Source: Rhea pennata
Taxonomy: Eukaryota > Chordata > Aves > Rheiformes > Rheidae
Assembly: GCF_028389875.1 (NCBI RefSeq)
Contig: NW_026907680.1
Span: 3,472,001-3,536,000, forward strand
Direction of reading: 5' to 3'
DNA length: 64,000 bases
Position numbers and translations under genes: made by a program. Below, piece by piece: positions 21,982-45,280 of this stretch (position 1 is the first letter of the stretch; every line of letters begins with the position of its first letter). Under the pieces are notes generated by a model. It ran no database searches. It saw nothing but the letters and a program-made list of their open reading frames with translations, and had not been told where the DNA came from.

Positions 21982-22440
21982 CTCCCAAGAGAAGAACACA
22001 GAAGTTACAAAAGTGATGAACTGCACTTGGAAAATTGAACTCTTTTATATGGAAATAGAGTGCTCTTAAGTGTTACTAGGTGTTATTTTGCATTCTGATA
22101 GTATTGTTAATTATAGATAGAGCTGATTTACAAGAATATTGATTTGTTTAATTTAATTTGTTTGCTATAGAGTTAAGATGGAAAATGAGGACATTGTTAA
22201 CTTTGTTATGCACGCTCATTGGTACAGCTAACCTGATTTTGTAGCTTATACGGGCCTTCAGAAAAAGTGACTCAGATTACTGCTTGCTTCTCTATTCCCC
22301 AAATCTCCTGGATTACCCATGCCATGGGAAATACTTAGAATTAACTTAACATTCATGTAAGAATAATTGAAGTTGTTTAAATGAGACTTGCTAGATAAGT
22401 GATATTAACAAGTCTCAGAGGGGGTAATTCTTAGAGAAAT
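21982..22440 (+). pseudogene. ERV 3' remnant with env leader trace
   Basis: After integrase the sequence is AT-rich and soon uninformative. Near 22187-22255 a short frame beginning MRTLLTLL resembles a signal peptide and stops after about 17-20 codons. No surface or transmembrane domain and no 3' LTR were seen before base composition changes at about 22440. The element is 3'-truncated. Confidence 0.45.
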
Positions 22441-22870
22441 ATCCCTCCCCCTTAAAAAGCAGGGCCCGCTCTTTGAAACAAAGGCAAGTGTTTTCCCCCA
22501 AAAGACAATTCCGCAGAAGGGGAACGGTGGCAGGCGCAGGCATGGTGAGACGCTCGCGCAGGCGTCGTTCTGCAGCGGGGACGTTCCACTGCTGCCCAAG
22601 CTTTGAGACTGTCACTGCAACGGGAACCGCAGCTTGGCCGGCGGCCCCAGAGCTTGACTCGTTCCCGAGAAGCCGGAGGCTCTGGCCAGGCGGCGGCCGC
22701 TCGCCCCCAGGGGAAAAAAAGAGAAAAAAGCCATTTCTGGGCACGCTCTGGCAAGGCAGCAGGAACTTCGGGATGTTCCCCGAAGTTCCTGGGATAAGCC
22801 CACGCAGGTGTATCCACTCTGGTTTCATGCAGGGATGCTGAAGCCACATGCCAGTCTGCAAGGCCCTAAA
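22440..22870. other. GC-rich, CpG-containing block
   Basis: Rich in CpG (gagacgctcgcgcaggcgtcg, ggcggccgctcg) between the ERV and the TMEM209 3' end. It could be an orphan promoter or CpG island. No exon or known gene is recognisable. Confidence 0.4.
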
Positions 22871-23759
22871 AGTAAGGAGCTGCTAGCAGAAAAGCTAACA
22901 TGAGAAATAAAAGAATTTTTAAAAAATTAAAAAGCAAAGGCAGGGTAATGTTCTAGTCGTACTCAATCACCCACAACATCTTCTGTCTCGTAAGATGGTC
23001 ACATTTGAATGGTATGGTTATTTTGTTTTGTTTTAAATCTATTTTAAAAATACCTACTGAAACCAGCAAGTCAAAAAATTTCCTCTTTCCCTTATATCTG
23101 CGGTGGAGACACCTGAAGCATCCAGAGAGGTCACAAAATCCAATTATTCCAATGAGCAGGGATAAAAGACAACGTCCTTTCAGATCGCATGTAATTAAAT
23201 TAACCAAAAATCGGTGTAAGCGCTAACTTGGCGCCTGTTATGCCCGTCTGGAATCTCTTGGATCTTGTGAATCCGGCAGTTGGCCGCGTTGCAGTAACTG
23301 TCTTTTCAAGGGACTGCTCGCCAGCGAGCGGCTGGGTACAACTGCGGGAGACACGTCCCAGCTGCGCTGCTGCATTCCACCCCCAAACGCGGCAAGCGCG
23401 GGTTCATTGCTGAGCCCTGCAGTCAGTTAAGCTCTTTAGAGTGCTTGAAGAGTAAATGCAAGAGAAATAGCAAGGGGGTTTTAAATATGATTTGTTAAGG
23501 TGAGGAGCCAAATAGAAAAGACCTGCCTGGAGTTCCTGTTTAGATACATTTCATCAGTAAAAAACAATACAACGTTTTACAGAGTATCCTCCCCAAAACT
23601 GTACAGAAATTACAAACATTTCCCCTCTGTCCATAAAGCAGAGTTTAAATTATCCCATTTCATAGTCCATATTCAAGGCAACAAGTGAAACGATGCTGCT
23701 CAGTTCGTCTTGTCGGAGAAGCAGGATCGTTCTTCTGAGCTGCAGTCCTGCTAGAGATG
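22871..23759 (-). other. TMEM209: TMEM209 3' flank / 3' UTR region
   Basis: Directly downstream of the TMEM209 stop codon. It probably includes the 3' UTR. I did not find a convincing polyadenylation signal on the minus strand. Confidence 0.4.
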
Positions 23760-35787
<12,028 letters not shown>

Positions 35788-36485
35788 TTAGATTCTCACT
35801 CTGTACAAGACCTTTAAAAAAGTAAAAAAGCAAAAAGAAATTACATAAAAGGACTTCACACTGAGGTACCGAATCGTGTGTGGTGTTAAGAATGAGCTTC
35901 AGTGGTTTAAAAATAAAACAAAAAAAAAACAACAACAAAAAAAAAAAAACCCAAAACAATATTCCTCTTATAAACTGCATAAGCACTGTCACCTCTTCAC
36001 AGTGAAACAGTTTCCATTTTCTCCACTGAGGTACAGAGGACAGAAAAGAGAGCCAGATTCCAACAGCGTTTTTGAGAAATAGCATTTTTCGGAATGCTGA
36101 GGCAACACTGCCTTCTCCAAGCAAGGAAAACAGACCAAGAAAACATCTTGCACAACCTGGCAGTTTTCCTACTGAAAACACCCACCTATCTCCTTCTGTC
36201 AGCTCAGGACAGCTCTGTACCCTCCCCACACCCTCCACCCTTTACACCACAAAATGCCCTATGTAACAGAAATAACGCTTCCTACATATTCTACTCTTCT
36301 CATCACAAGAAACTATCATGCCCCTCCCTTAGCCACCCACTTTAAAACTTCTCAGGTACTTCATCGCTGACGACAAACACAAACCACGAGCCTCCTAGTA
36401 CAAAGACTTTAACTGAAATAAGGCTATTCCCTACCAAGAAAAATTACACCGCCCACACCCTACCACCATGCACAACCCTCCCCAC

Positions 36486-36540
36486 ACACACCACACTCTA
36501 GCACACACCACGCCACACACACACACACACGCGGGCGCGC
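36486..36540. repeat. (CA)n microsatellite at CpG island edge
   Basis: Alternating ca repeat (cacacacacacacac) followed by gcgggcgcgc. Confidence 0.8.
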
Positions 36541-37000
36541 TTGTCACCCGCCGGCAGCCCGCCGCACTCCCAGGCCTCGCTGCCAGGCCCTGAGTCGGCA
36601 GCGACACCGCCGCTCCGCTCCGCTCCGCCCCCGAGGGCGCCGCGGCCCAGGCCCAGGCCCAGGCCCCGCCCACCGCCCTCACCGCAGCCGCCTCCAACGA
36701 TTGGTCACGTGGACGTGACGTCACCGGAGGCAGTTCCGCGGGGCCAGGAACGCCGTTGCAGGGTAACGCTCGCGCAGCCGCCCCGGACGCCCCGGCCGAT
36801 GGCGCCTGCCCGACCCGGCCGCAAGCGGCGCCAGGCGCCATGGCGGCCCCGGCGCGGCGGCCGTGACGCCCCCCGCGCCCTGCCGCCCGCCTTGGCCGCC
36901 ACCGGCTGTGCCCACACCCGGCCGTACCCTTCCCCTGCTCGGCTCCCACTACGGCCGCGTGCGGGCACACCCCCCGGCTGCCCCACGCCAGAGCCTGGCC
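36530..37000 (-). promoter_or_regulatory. TMEM209: TMEM209 CpG-island promoter and first exon
   Basis: A dense CpG stretch upstream of the TMEM209 coding start. It holds a full palindromic CRE (tgacgtca, 36716-36723), an E-box (cacgtg, 36706-36711) and a CCAAT box (minus strand, 36700-36704) within 24 bases. A minus-strand donor (gctgcg|gtgagg, exon end 36683) fits a short untranslated first exon spliced to 35736. No TATA box was seen. Plus-strand frames across the island are likely compositional. Confidence 0.7.
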
Positions 37001-37267
37001 AAATGTGTTGCTCCTGCCTGAAAACCTCACCACGAGGAGCAGGGAGGAATAAAAGCACCGCTGGCCGCAGAAAGGGAGCACAACGAGTTACAGCAGACCG
37101 CTCTGTGAGCGCGGGCCAATGGACAACCTCAGCTGCTCCAAAACCCTTCCTGCCTTTGCCTCAGTTCCCAAGCACCAACCTGAAAGCAAGAAAGCCTAAA
37201 AAAGGAGATTAACTACAAGCCTAGACCGCACAGTTATCGATAAACACAGCGTCTAACGCTTGGCCAC

Positions 37268-37370
37268 TCTGTCCAGTGTGCTGTAGGTGACCCTGCTTGA
37301 GCAGGGGGGGTTGGACGAGATGATCTCCAGAGGCCCCTTCCAACCTCCACCCTTCGATGATTCTGTGATG
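37268..37370 (+). mobile_element. CR1 3' end at the B2 breakpoint
   Basis: The last 100 bp of the CR1 found at 3575-4001. B2 homology begins inside it, directly after unique sequence. Confidence 0.85.
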
Positions 37371-38426
37371 GGCGCTTTCTCTCGCAGCTCCTGCTGTGGG
37401 GGTAATGGAAAGTGTGTGGAGGACAAAGAGGCTAGAAGCTGGTCTGAGGTGCAGATCCTTACCGAGGCTTGTCAGTCTGCAGAGAGAAGGGGACTCGATG
37501 CTCATGAAGTGCTGATGAAAGTCTCCCTGAGCAGGCGCTCAAGCAAAGCTCCTGCATTTGCAGATGCGCATGTACCAGATGGACCGATGAAGCCTGGTCC
37601 TCCAGAATCGCCATTGCTAGTGAGGGGCCGCAGGCTTTGCCCTGACTTGGGCTTGCTAGAGTGTCAAGGTGGAGCAGTGTGGCACTTGGAGGAGGCTCTC
37701 CTTCAGCAGCTTAAAGGCCTGCCAGCTTTCTTGAGCTCCTTTGCCCTTCTGAGCTGCCTCCCCTGGCGTCCCCCTAGCAGGTCTCTGCAGAAGGGGAAGC
37801 CTGCTCGCCTCAAGGCCAGCCTCTGGGCTCCGCTGCTCTCCTTCCTACCTGCCCTCGGTCTCTGCAACTCCACTAGTTCCCGGGTGCTACAGCCCAGGTG
37901 GCCATGGACGCTGCTGGCACCAAGCCTCCGGGGCAGCCGCTTCCCCTTCTGGCCCTGGGCACCCGCCTTCTTCCCCTCATGCCCGCAAAAGCCCAGCACT
38001 CAAGGGCACTCAAGACACACACAAGAGCTGGCAGTTCCCTCCCACCACGCAGCCAGCACTGGGCCCCAGGAAGGGGGGCCCAGGCTCAAGCACTTCCTCC
38101 CCTCAGAGGCATACAGCAGCTTTTTCCTCCTCTCCCCACAGGCCCCTTGGCCCCAGGACATGCGTTGGCCATGGCAGGGCCCTCTCCACGCCTCTCCCCA
38201 GCACCACCAAGACGCAGCACACCCCTAGGCCACAGCCACCACAGCTGCAGCCAAAGAGTCACACAACACGACCACGGCGGAGAGCTGCCCTGGCAGCAGC
38301 CCCTGAGCCCTGACTACTCAGCTCTCCTCTTCAGGCCTCTCCAAAGCTCCCACACTGCAAACGCACGAGCTTACCACACACCCAGCCAAGAGCCACCCGA
38401 CTTGGGGCAGTTGGTTTAATTCAGCT

Positions 38427-39260
38427 TCAGAGAACTTCCTGGGTGCTCGCGTGGCTCACAAGCAGTGCTGCTGCTGCTGCTGCTGCCGTTGTGGCTGCTG
38501 CTGTGGCCACTGCCGCTGCCCCTGTGGCTCCCACTGCTGCTGTTGGTCTTTCTGACACTGGGTCTTCATGTGCCGCTGCCACTGCCAGTGGGGCTGCTGC
38601 TGAGTCCAGCATTGGATCTTCCGCTGCCACTGCTGCTATGAGCGGGTTTCCCGCTGTGTCCACATTGCAGCTCCCACTGTCACTGCCGCTGTGTTTGCCG
38701 CTGGCACTTGGGCTGCCGCTGTGCCCGCCACTGGGGCTCCCAGTGATGCTGCCACCGCCAGTGGATCTGCTGCTGCGTCTGCCACTGGGGCTTCCAGTGC
38801 CGCTGCCGCTGTGTCCGGCACTGCCACTGCCGCTGCCACTTGGTCTTACAGTGGGGCTTCCACTGCCCCTGCAGCTGCCACTGGGGCTGCCGCTGTCTCT
38901 GACAGTGGGGCTTCCAGTGCCACTGCCACTGCCACTGGGGCTGCCGCTGTCTCTGACAGTGGGGCTTCCAGTGCCCCTGCCACTCTGTCCGGCACTGCCA
39001 CTGGGGCTGCCGCTCTGCCTGCCACTCGGGCTCCCGCTGCCACTGCCATGCTGCCTGCTACTGACACTGGGGCTGCCGTTCTCTTTTGCAGTGGGGCTTC
39101 CACTGCCGCTGCCTCTGGGTCTCCCGCTGACACTGCCGCTGATACTGCCCCTGCCACTGCTGCTGCGTCTTCTGCTGAAACTGGCTCTGCTGGTCTCTTT
39201 GCCACTGCTGCTGCTCTTTCTTCTGCCTGCCTGTGTCTCCGCACACGGCTCTTCTTCCCC
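38427..39260 (-). CDS. Ser/Gly-rich terminal exon (B2)
   Basis: Acceptor cttgtgcag, start GEEEPCAETQAGRRKSSSSG as in B1. It remains open for 277 codons, but an indel after the Cys-Asn-Val step (about 38655) moves it into the Ala-rich frame, and the C-terminus becomes SHASTQEVL instead of the B1 end. Repeat steps differ from B1. Confidence 0.45.
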   Translation of the reverse strand, partial: GEEEPCAETQAGRRKSSSSGKETSRASFSRRRSSSGRGSISGSVSGRPRGSGSGSPTAKENGSPSVSSRQHGSGSGSPSGRQSGSPSGSAGQSGRGTGSPTVRDSGSPSGSGSGTGSPTVRDSGSPSGSCRGSGSPTVRPSGSGSGSAGHSGSGTGSPSGRRSSRSTGGGSITGSPSGGHSGSPSASGKHSGSDSGSCNVDTAGNPLIAAVAAEDPMLDSAAAPLAVAAAHEDPVSERPTAAVGATGAAAVATAAATTAAAAAAALLVSHASTQEVL

Positions 39261-39967
39261 CTGCACAAGGAGGCAGAAAGAACAGGCTGTGTTCTGCCTC
39301 GGCAGAAAAGCCAAGGAAGACTGCAGACTCGTGAGGGCCAGGGATGTTTGCGGGAGCTTCTGAGGGTGTTGCCAGGCTCACCGTCATGGGACATGGGAGC
39401 TTGTTTGCACACAGCTCATCAGCCTGCGGCTGAGGCTGCTGGTGCCAGGACTGGCGGGTACCTGTGTCGTCTTGGCTTCAGCAGTCAGGGAGAGCTTTGC
39501 AAAGGGGCACACCAACGCTGGAAGCATCCCTTTGCGCTCAGCTGCTCAGATCTTGCAGGTGCCACTGTTGGAGGCCATTCTCAGCACTCAACAGCTGCCC
39601 CTTGGCTGGAAGGCAAGGCTGAGCCCAGGCCAGCCCTGTGGCTTGCTCATGGGGCAATGGGGCTGCAGCCGCACTGACACCTTGTCTCTCTCGCTCGGCC
39701 TCAGAGCACTCCTGCTTCTCTCCTCCTCTACTCCCTCAACCCTGCTCCCATATGCAGCCACAGCCCTTCAGCTCCACAGCAGTGCTGGGCATTTGCTGGG
39801 GGCTGCAGGGAGGGACTTAGTGACACGCTTTAAGCCACGTAAATCTCATGTCAGAAAAAGTCACAGCACGCTCTAGGCAGCACAGTGGCTCCGGGATTAC
39901 AAGTGGCACCCCTTGCTGCCTCACTGCCCCTCAGTTCTGCCAGGCTTCTCCTGGAGCTGCCACATAC

Positions 39968-40401
39968 CTGCCCTGTCTTGCAAGGCCCCTCTTGACTGTC
40001 CAGTCCTTCCTCCTCTTCCTCTAGGCAGGAGAAGTAGACCTTCAGGGTCACTTGCTTGTCTTCTCCCAGCTGGTATCGGACAATCTTCTGAATACTGGGC
40101 TTTTCTTCAGCCAGATTCTCAGCACCCTGCTGCACCTGCAAGACAACTCCACACTGTGCAATGTGCCCCACTTCCAAGTCCACTCCATTGCTCTCCACAT
40201 GCTCCTTGCCAGCATCCAGGGATTGCGGGACCTTGGCAATCACCAGGACGCTGGCTCTGACCTGGCCTGGGGCACCCCGCTGGACAACGGCTGCTGCAGG
40301 CAGGGGCTCCACAGCCCCAGCGGCAGAAGAGCAAGGGGCACCGCAACATGTCCCAGGCTTTGTGACCTTCTCCTGAGCCTTCCTGCCAGCACCCTATTGC
40401 C
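39968..40401 (-). pseudogene. Exon epsilon with one-base deletion (B2)
   Basis: 434 nt against 435 in B1. An A is lost in the aggagaaaggtcac stretch (minus strand), so the phase-0 frame runs into a stop. Downstream of the deletion the B1 protein frame is still fully open, with about half a dozen substitutions, which suggests a recent break or an assembly error. Confidence 0.6.
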
Positions 40402-40734
40402 CTGAAGGGAAGACCAGCCACGCTGAACATCCCCTTCTCATTCGCACCAAGCATCTCAATAATCACACAGCTGAGCAGAAACTCTCCATGGTCTCTCACT
40501 GAAAACCCCAGCACTACCATGGCCAGAAAAAAAGAGAGGCCCCCAGGGGCTCTGCTGGAGTGTTCAAGGAGGGTGCAGCAGCAAGAGCTATATTGCAAAA
40601 CTAGAGCCCAAGCAGTGCCTTTGAAGGCAAGCCCTGGGCCAAGTCAGCCAGGGCTCAGCAGAGCCCATGGGAAGGGCTCTTGTCCCAGAGAAGAATGCTT
40701 CTGCAGACAAAGGAGCTCAGTGAGGAGCACCTAC

Positions 40735-40858
40735 CTGTCTTGCCTTCGGAGCGCTTTCATTCACAGCCCACACAGCTCGCACTCTAGCGCGTGGCAGTTG
40801 TTGACAGGCGCCTGGGGCCGGCCATCTGGCAAAACACTCTGGGGTGGTGGAAAACATC
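40735..40858 (-). CDS. Cassette 1 exon gamma (B2)
   Basis: 124 nt, open, TPECFA motif, with a normal donor gacag|gtaggt where B1 has gc. Confidence 0.5.
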
Positions 40859-41161
40859 CTGCAAATAGGCACCAGGGAGGTGGCATGAGCCCGGGGAAGC
40901 TGGGGAGTTTGGGCTCCATGCAGCTCTCACAAGGGGGGGCACCTGCCTCTGCAGCAGAAGGCAGTTCTGCAGCAGCAGCACGGGGGTTCCACTGACGGGG
41001 ATCACATCCACAGACACGGAAATCACCTCCCGCCAAAACACCCACAGCTACACAATGTGCCCGCTGGAGAGCTCCGGGTGCCCACAGCGAGACTTTCTCT
41101 CCAGGCAGCAAGGAGAGCAGCAGGGTCCCCTACAAGGACAGCCTCCAACTCACACCATTAC

Positions 41162-41239
41162 CTGTGTCCTGTCAACTGCATTAGCCACTGCTCCGTGGCC
41201 CCAAGGACTCGGTGTTCCGGGATGGGCAATGGATTGCTG
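41162..41239 (-). CDS. Cassette 1 exon beta (B2)
   Basis: 78 nt, open, ends LMQLTGHR, identical in structure to B1 beta 1. Confidence 0.52.
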
Positions 41240-41521
41240 CTGGGCACCCAGCAACAGAGAAGGAGAAAGGCATGAAGGCAGCCCAGAATAAAGCCCTTGT
41301 GTGGTGGGAGCCAGCACAGAGTTGGCCAAAGCCCCCCACAGAGCCCACATGAAGGCAGAGCATGCCCGGAGGTCACAGGGACGCTGTCGCTGGGAAGTCT
41401 TGCTCCCAAAGCACTTTCAGAGCAGCCTTCACCAGCCCTGGCACTGCAGCCCTAACAAACCCGCGCCGAGAAGATGCTCCCTTGCTAAACTGGAGGCTAG
41501 GGAGCCAACAAATATACTCAC

Positions 41522-41607
41522 GTTGGAAACATATGGCGGCGGGGAGTACGGGCCTGGACATCGAGGGCTTTGGTGGCTGCAAGGATCGAGTCTCTCATCT
41601 CCAGCAT
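41522..41607 (-). CDS. Cassette 1 exon alpha (B2)
   Basis: 86 nt, open, starts MLEMRDSILAATKAL, donor aac|gtgagt. Confidence 0.55.
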
Positions 41608-42397
41608 CTGCACAGGGGAGAAACACAGGTGAGATGCTGCCAAGAAGAGGATCTTGCTGCTCACAAGGGCAGCCAATGTTTGCACTGTTCAGAGAAGAAG
41701 CTGCCTCTCAGAACAGCAGAAACAACCTTCTCTCTTGCTCACTGCAACCCCTCCATTCTACACAATAGCTGCTCCCTGGACATACAGGCAAATGGGAAAA
41801 AGCTCTGGCAGGCTTTTGTCAAGGGCAAGAGCCAAGAGGCTGATCCAGGAGAGCAGTTCTTGCCTAAGGGAGAGACTGAGGGAGGGCAGCACAGGGGAAG
41901 GCTGCTGACTTAGATCAAGGGCAATGTGCAGGGCAGTCCTGCCAGGGAGGACAGGAGGGGGCAGTGGGGGCTACAGCAGGTCTCTTTTCCCAGAAGGGAA
42001 GATTATTTCTCAGCCTCTACTCTGACCCTTCCTATGCGCCTTCCTGCAAACACCCTACTGCCCTGAAGGAAAGACTAGCCACACGGAACATCCCATTCTC
42101 ATTAATCACACAACTGAGCAGAAACTGAATTTTCTATCGCAGAAAGGCTCTGCAGTTCAGAGGCAATCAAGAATGGGGCCCCGGTGCCTCTGCTGGTGTG
42201 TTCAAGGAGGGCGCAGCAGCAAGAGCTATACTGCAAACCTGGAGCATAAGCGGTGCCTGTGAAGGCAAGCCCTGGGCCAAGTCTTGCAAGGCTCAGCAGA
42301 GCCCATGGGAAGGGCTCTTGTACAGCCAGCGCCCATAGCACAAGGCCTGGGCAGAAAGCAGGCTGGCACATGAAGGGCCTCAATGAGGAGCACTTAC

Positions 42398-42521
42398 CAC
42401 TCCAGACCTCTGATGGCCCTCGCTCAGAGGACACGCAGCTAGTGCTCGGGCTTCTCTTCGTTTCTTCTTCCTGCCCGCTGCTGCACTCTGTGCAGAGCAC
42501 TCTGAGGTGACTGGCACTGGC
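42398..42521 (-). CDS. Cassette 2 exon gamma (B2)
   Basis: 124 nt with good splice signals and the basic GRKKKRREAR cluster. Confidence 0.48.
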
Positions 42522-42807
42522 CTGCAAATACACACCGTGGAGAGGTGATATGAGCACAGGGGGAGTAGGGTCCCCAGCTGGCCCTCACCAGCTTCACACC
42601 TGCTCCTGCAGCAGAAGGCAGTTCTGCAGCAGAAGCACAGGGCTTCCACTGAGTGTGGCCACATCAGAGCATCACCTCCCACCAAAACACCTGGGGCTGC
42701 ACGTCATGCCTGAAGGAGTGCTCCAGGAGCCCAGGGGAGACTCTCTCCAGGCAGTGAGAAGAGCAGCAGGGTCATCTGCCAGGACAGGCTCCAAGGCACA
42801 GCATTAC

Positions 42808-42884
42808 CTGCTGTCCTGCCAACTACACAAGACTGCTCCGTGGCCCCAAAGACTCTGTGTTCAGGGGTGGGCAATAGGTTGTTG
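42808..42884 (-). pseudogene. Cassette 2 exon beta, one base short (B2)
   Basis: 77 nt where 75 or 78 would keep phase. It begins NNLLPTPEHRVFGATEQS, and the final splice phase does not fit gamma. Confidence 0.45.
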
Positions 42885-43034
42885 CTGGGCACCCAGTGTC
42901 AAAGAAGGAGAAAGGCATCAAGCATTTACACACAAAGCCCTTAGCAGGTGGACGACATCACAGAGTTCTGCAGAACCCTCTCCCTACCCACAGAGCCCAG
43001 ATGAAGGCAGAGCATGCATGCAGGTCACTGCGAC

Positions 43035-43757
43035 TGTATCCCTGCTACCTGACACTTGATGGGAATGGTCCGTGTTGTAACTTTTTGTATCTGTACTACC
43101 TGATACTTGGTGGGAATAGTCTAGTGTTGTAACTTTTCAGTGCCTGAACAATACCGCTGTGTTAAGCGGGATACAAATAAGTAACTGACAAGGTCTTGGG
43201 AATCTGTGAGAAAGAACAGTGGTTGGTTACATGTAGATTCGGTGGCTTCCAGCCACAGAATCACCATGAGAAGCAGTCAACATGAAGGTCAGAAGCTGAA
43301 GAGTAGTGAAATAGCAACCCCCAAAGCCAAATGTGGCCCCCGAAATAAGTCTGCATGCGTGCGCAGTATCATAGCCCGGTTATGCAACCGGGGCGGAGTT
43401 GGGCTAGACTCCCTGCACTTGCTGGCCCCAGGTGCGGGGACTCCCGCCTACCACAAGTAATCATAAATACCGGAGTTTTTCTGAAGGAGAGAGAGGCTGC
43501 TACACAACAGAGGACCACGTTGCCTCCTCGGGGACATCCGAAAAGATTGTGCCTGCCGATTCTCGCTCTCTCATCATGCAGATGATTGGGACAAGCATTG
43601 AGGTGGTCCTCGAGATTACCATTGGGTCGGTCTGTTCGTAAGTATCTACTAATAAACTGCTTGCTCCTAAAGAGTGTTTGTGTGCGTGTGTGTGTGAGTG
43701 AGTTTGTGCCGGCTTGCCAACCCGGACATTTGGCCCCCGGGAATCTAACTAGAAGAG
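43035..43757. mobile_element. Solo-LTR-like insertion in B2
   Basis: About 0.72 kb interrupts the sequence that is continuous at 9645-9650 in B1, in the intron between alpha 2 and beta 2. It begins TGTATCC and has an LTR-type end (cccggaca) at 43728. It carries an ATAAATA box at about 43462-43470 and a polyadenylation signal (aataaa, 43651-43656) followed by a gt-rich stretch. About 28 extra bases follow the LTR end. Flanking gcgac/gggac may be a degenerate target duplication. The family is not recognised and differs from the 16.3 kb LTR. Confidence 0.65.
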
Positions 43758-43900
43758 GGACCCAGCCGCTGGGAAGACTTGTTCCCAAAGCACTTTCAGA
43801 GCAGCCTCCCCCAACCCTGGCAATGCAGCCCTAACAAACCTGTGCGGAGAGGCTGCTGCCTTTGTGAGGCAGGGGGAAAGAAGGAAGGCAAAGTACTCAC

Positions 43901-43986
43901 GTTGGAAAAATACTTGGAAGAGGTTCAAGGGACACAATCGAAGCTGCTTTAGTGGCTGTCAGGGTTGAATCCCTGTGTATTTTCAT
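43901..43986 (-). CDS. Cassette 2 exon alpha (B2)
   Basis: 86 nt, starts MKIHRDS, open, consensus donor aac|gtgagt. Confidence 0.52.
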
Positions 43987-44783
43987 CTGCAAAGGTGAGA
44001 AAGAGAGGTGAGATGCTGCCAAGGAAAGGCTCTTGCTGCTGGCAAGGGCAGCCCATGTTTCCATGCTCCAGAGAAGAAGCTGCCTCGCAGAACTGCAGGA
44101 AAACCTGTTGCTTTTGCTCACAGCAGCCCCTCCATTCCACACAAGAGCAGCTGCAGGGGAATATGGGCAAAGAGCTAAATGTTCTGGCAGGCTTTTGTCA
44201 AGGGAAGAGCCAAAAGGCTGATCCAGAAGAGCATGAAGGAGTCAAGGCAGGCAAGCACAGGGGAAGGCAGCTCACTGAACTCTAGGGCAATGTGCAGGGC
44301 AGTCCTGCTAGGGAGGACAGGAGGGGGCAGTGGGGGCTACGGCATCTCCGTTTTCCCAGAAGGGAAGGTTCTTCCCCAGACTTTGCTCTGAGCCTTCCTG
44401 GGAGCCTTCCTGTCAGCACCCTTTTACCCTGAAGGGAAGCCCAGCAAGGCTGAACATCCCTTTCCTGCTTGAAACAAGCATCTGAATTATCACAGAGCTG
44501 AGCAGAAACTCTTCACTTTCTATCACAGAAAGGTCCAGCACTTCCAGTGCCACCAGCAGGAGGGCCACAGAGGCTCTGCTGGTGTGTTCACGGAGAGCAA
44601 GGTGCAACAGCGTGTGCATTCCACAACTACATTCACCACTGCTGCCTTTGAAGGCAGAACTGGGCGATGTCGGGCAGGGCTCAGTGAACCCATGGGAAGG
44701 GCTCTTGTGAGCCAGCGCCCATAGCACAAGGCTTTTCCAGGATGCACACTGGCAGAAGAAGGGCCTCCAGCAGTGACACTTAC

Positions 44784-44907
44784 CGCGCTGGCATTCTCGT
44801 CCACTTCATTCCCAGGCCACTCAGTAGGTGCTCCACCTTCTGAAGATGGCTTCCTCCCGCCTGGCACTGCCTTCTGGGCAGAGCACTCTGGGGTGCCTAG
44901 GCGTGGA
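44784..44907 (-). CDS. Cassette 3 exon gamma (B2)
   Basis: 124 nt, GTPECSAQ motif, donor gcg|gtaagt. The upstream parts of cassette 3 are cut off by the duplicon end. Confidence 0.45.
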
Positions 44908-45280
44908 CTGCAAATACACACCACAGGGAGGTGGCATGAGCACAGGGGGAGTAGGGTCCCCATTTCAGCCTGACAAGTTGGGCACCTGCTTCTGCAGCAG
45001 AAGGCAGTTCTGTAGCAGAAGCACATGGGTCCCACTGACCGGGGTCACATCCACAGGAAGGGAGATCACCCCCTAACAAAACACCTAAGGCTGCACGTCA
45101 TGCCCAAAGTAGAGCTCTGGACAGAAGCAGAGCACAAATTTCTCTCCATGCAGGAAGGCGAGCAGCAGGGTCATCTGCCAGGACAGGCTCCAAGGCACAG
45201 CATTACGCGCTGTGCTGCCAACTACATTAGCCACTGCTCCGTGGCCCCAGGGACTCTGTTCCAGGATGGGCAATGGTTTG

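Larger units (their letters stand above)
37268..45280 (-). repeat. Duplicon B2 (direct copy of B1)
   Basis: Collinear with 3.9-11.2 kb, offset about 33.36 kb, until an LTR insertion at 43035. It ends abruptly at about 45.28 kb within the intron/beta region of cassette 3, so it has no module P or HU exons at its 5' side. Confidence 0.88.

Noticed and set aside
22184..22440. A 3' LTR for the ERV
   Set aside because: No stretch matches the 5' LTR, its TATA region or its AACA end.
36541..37212. 223-codon plus-strand frame over the TMEM209 CpG island
   Set aside because: Pro/Arg-rich and stop-poor because of base composition. No splice or family support.
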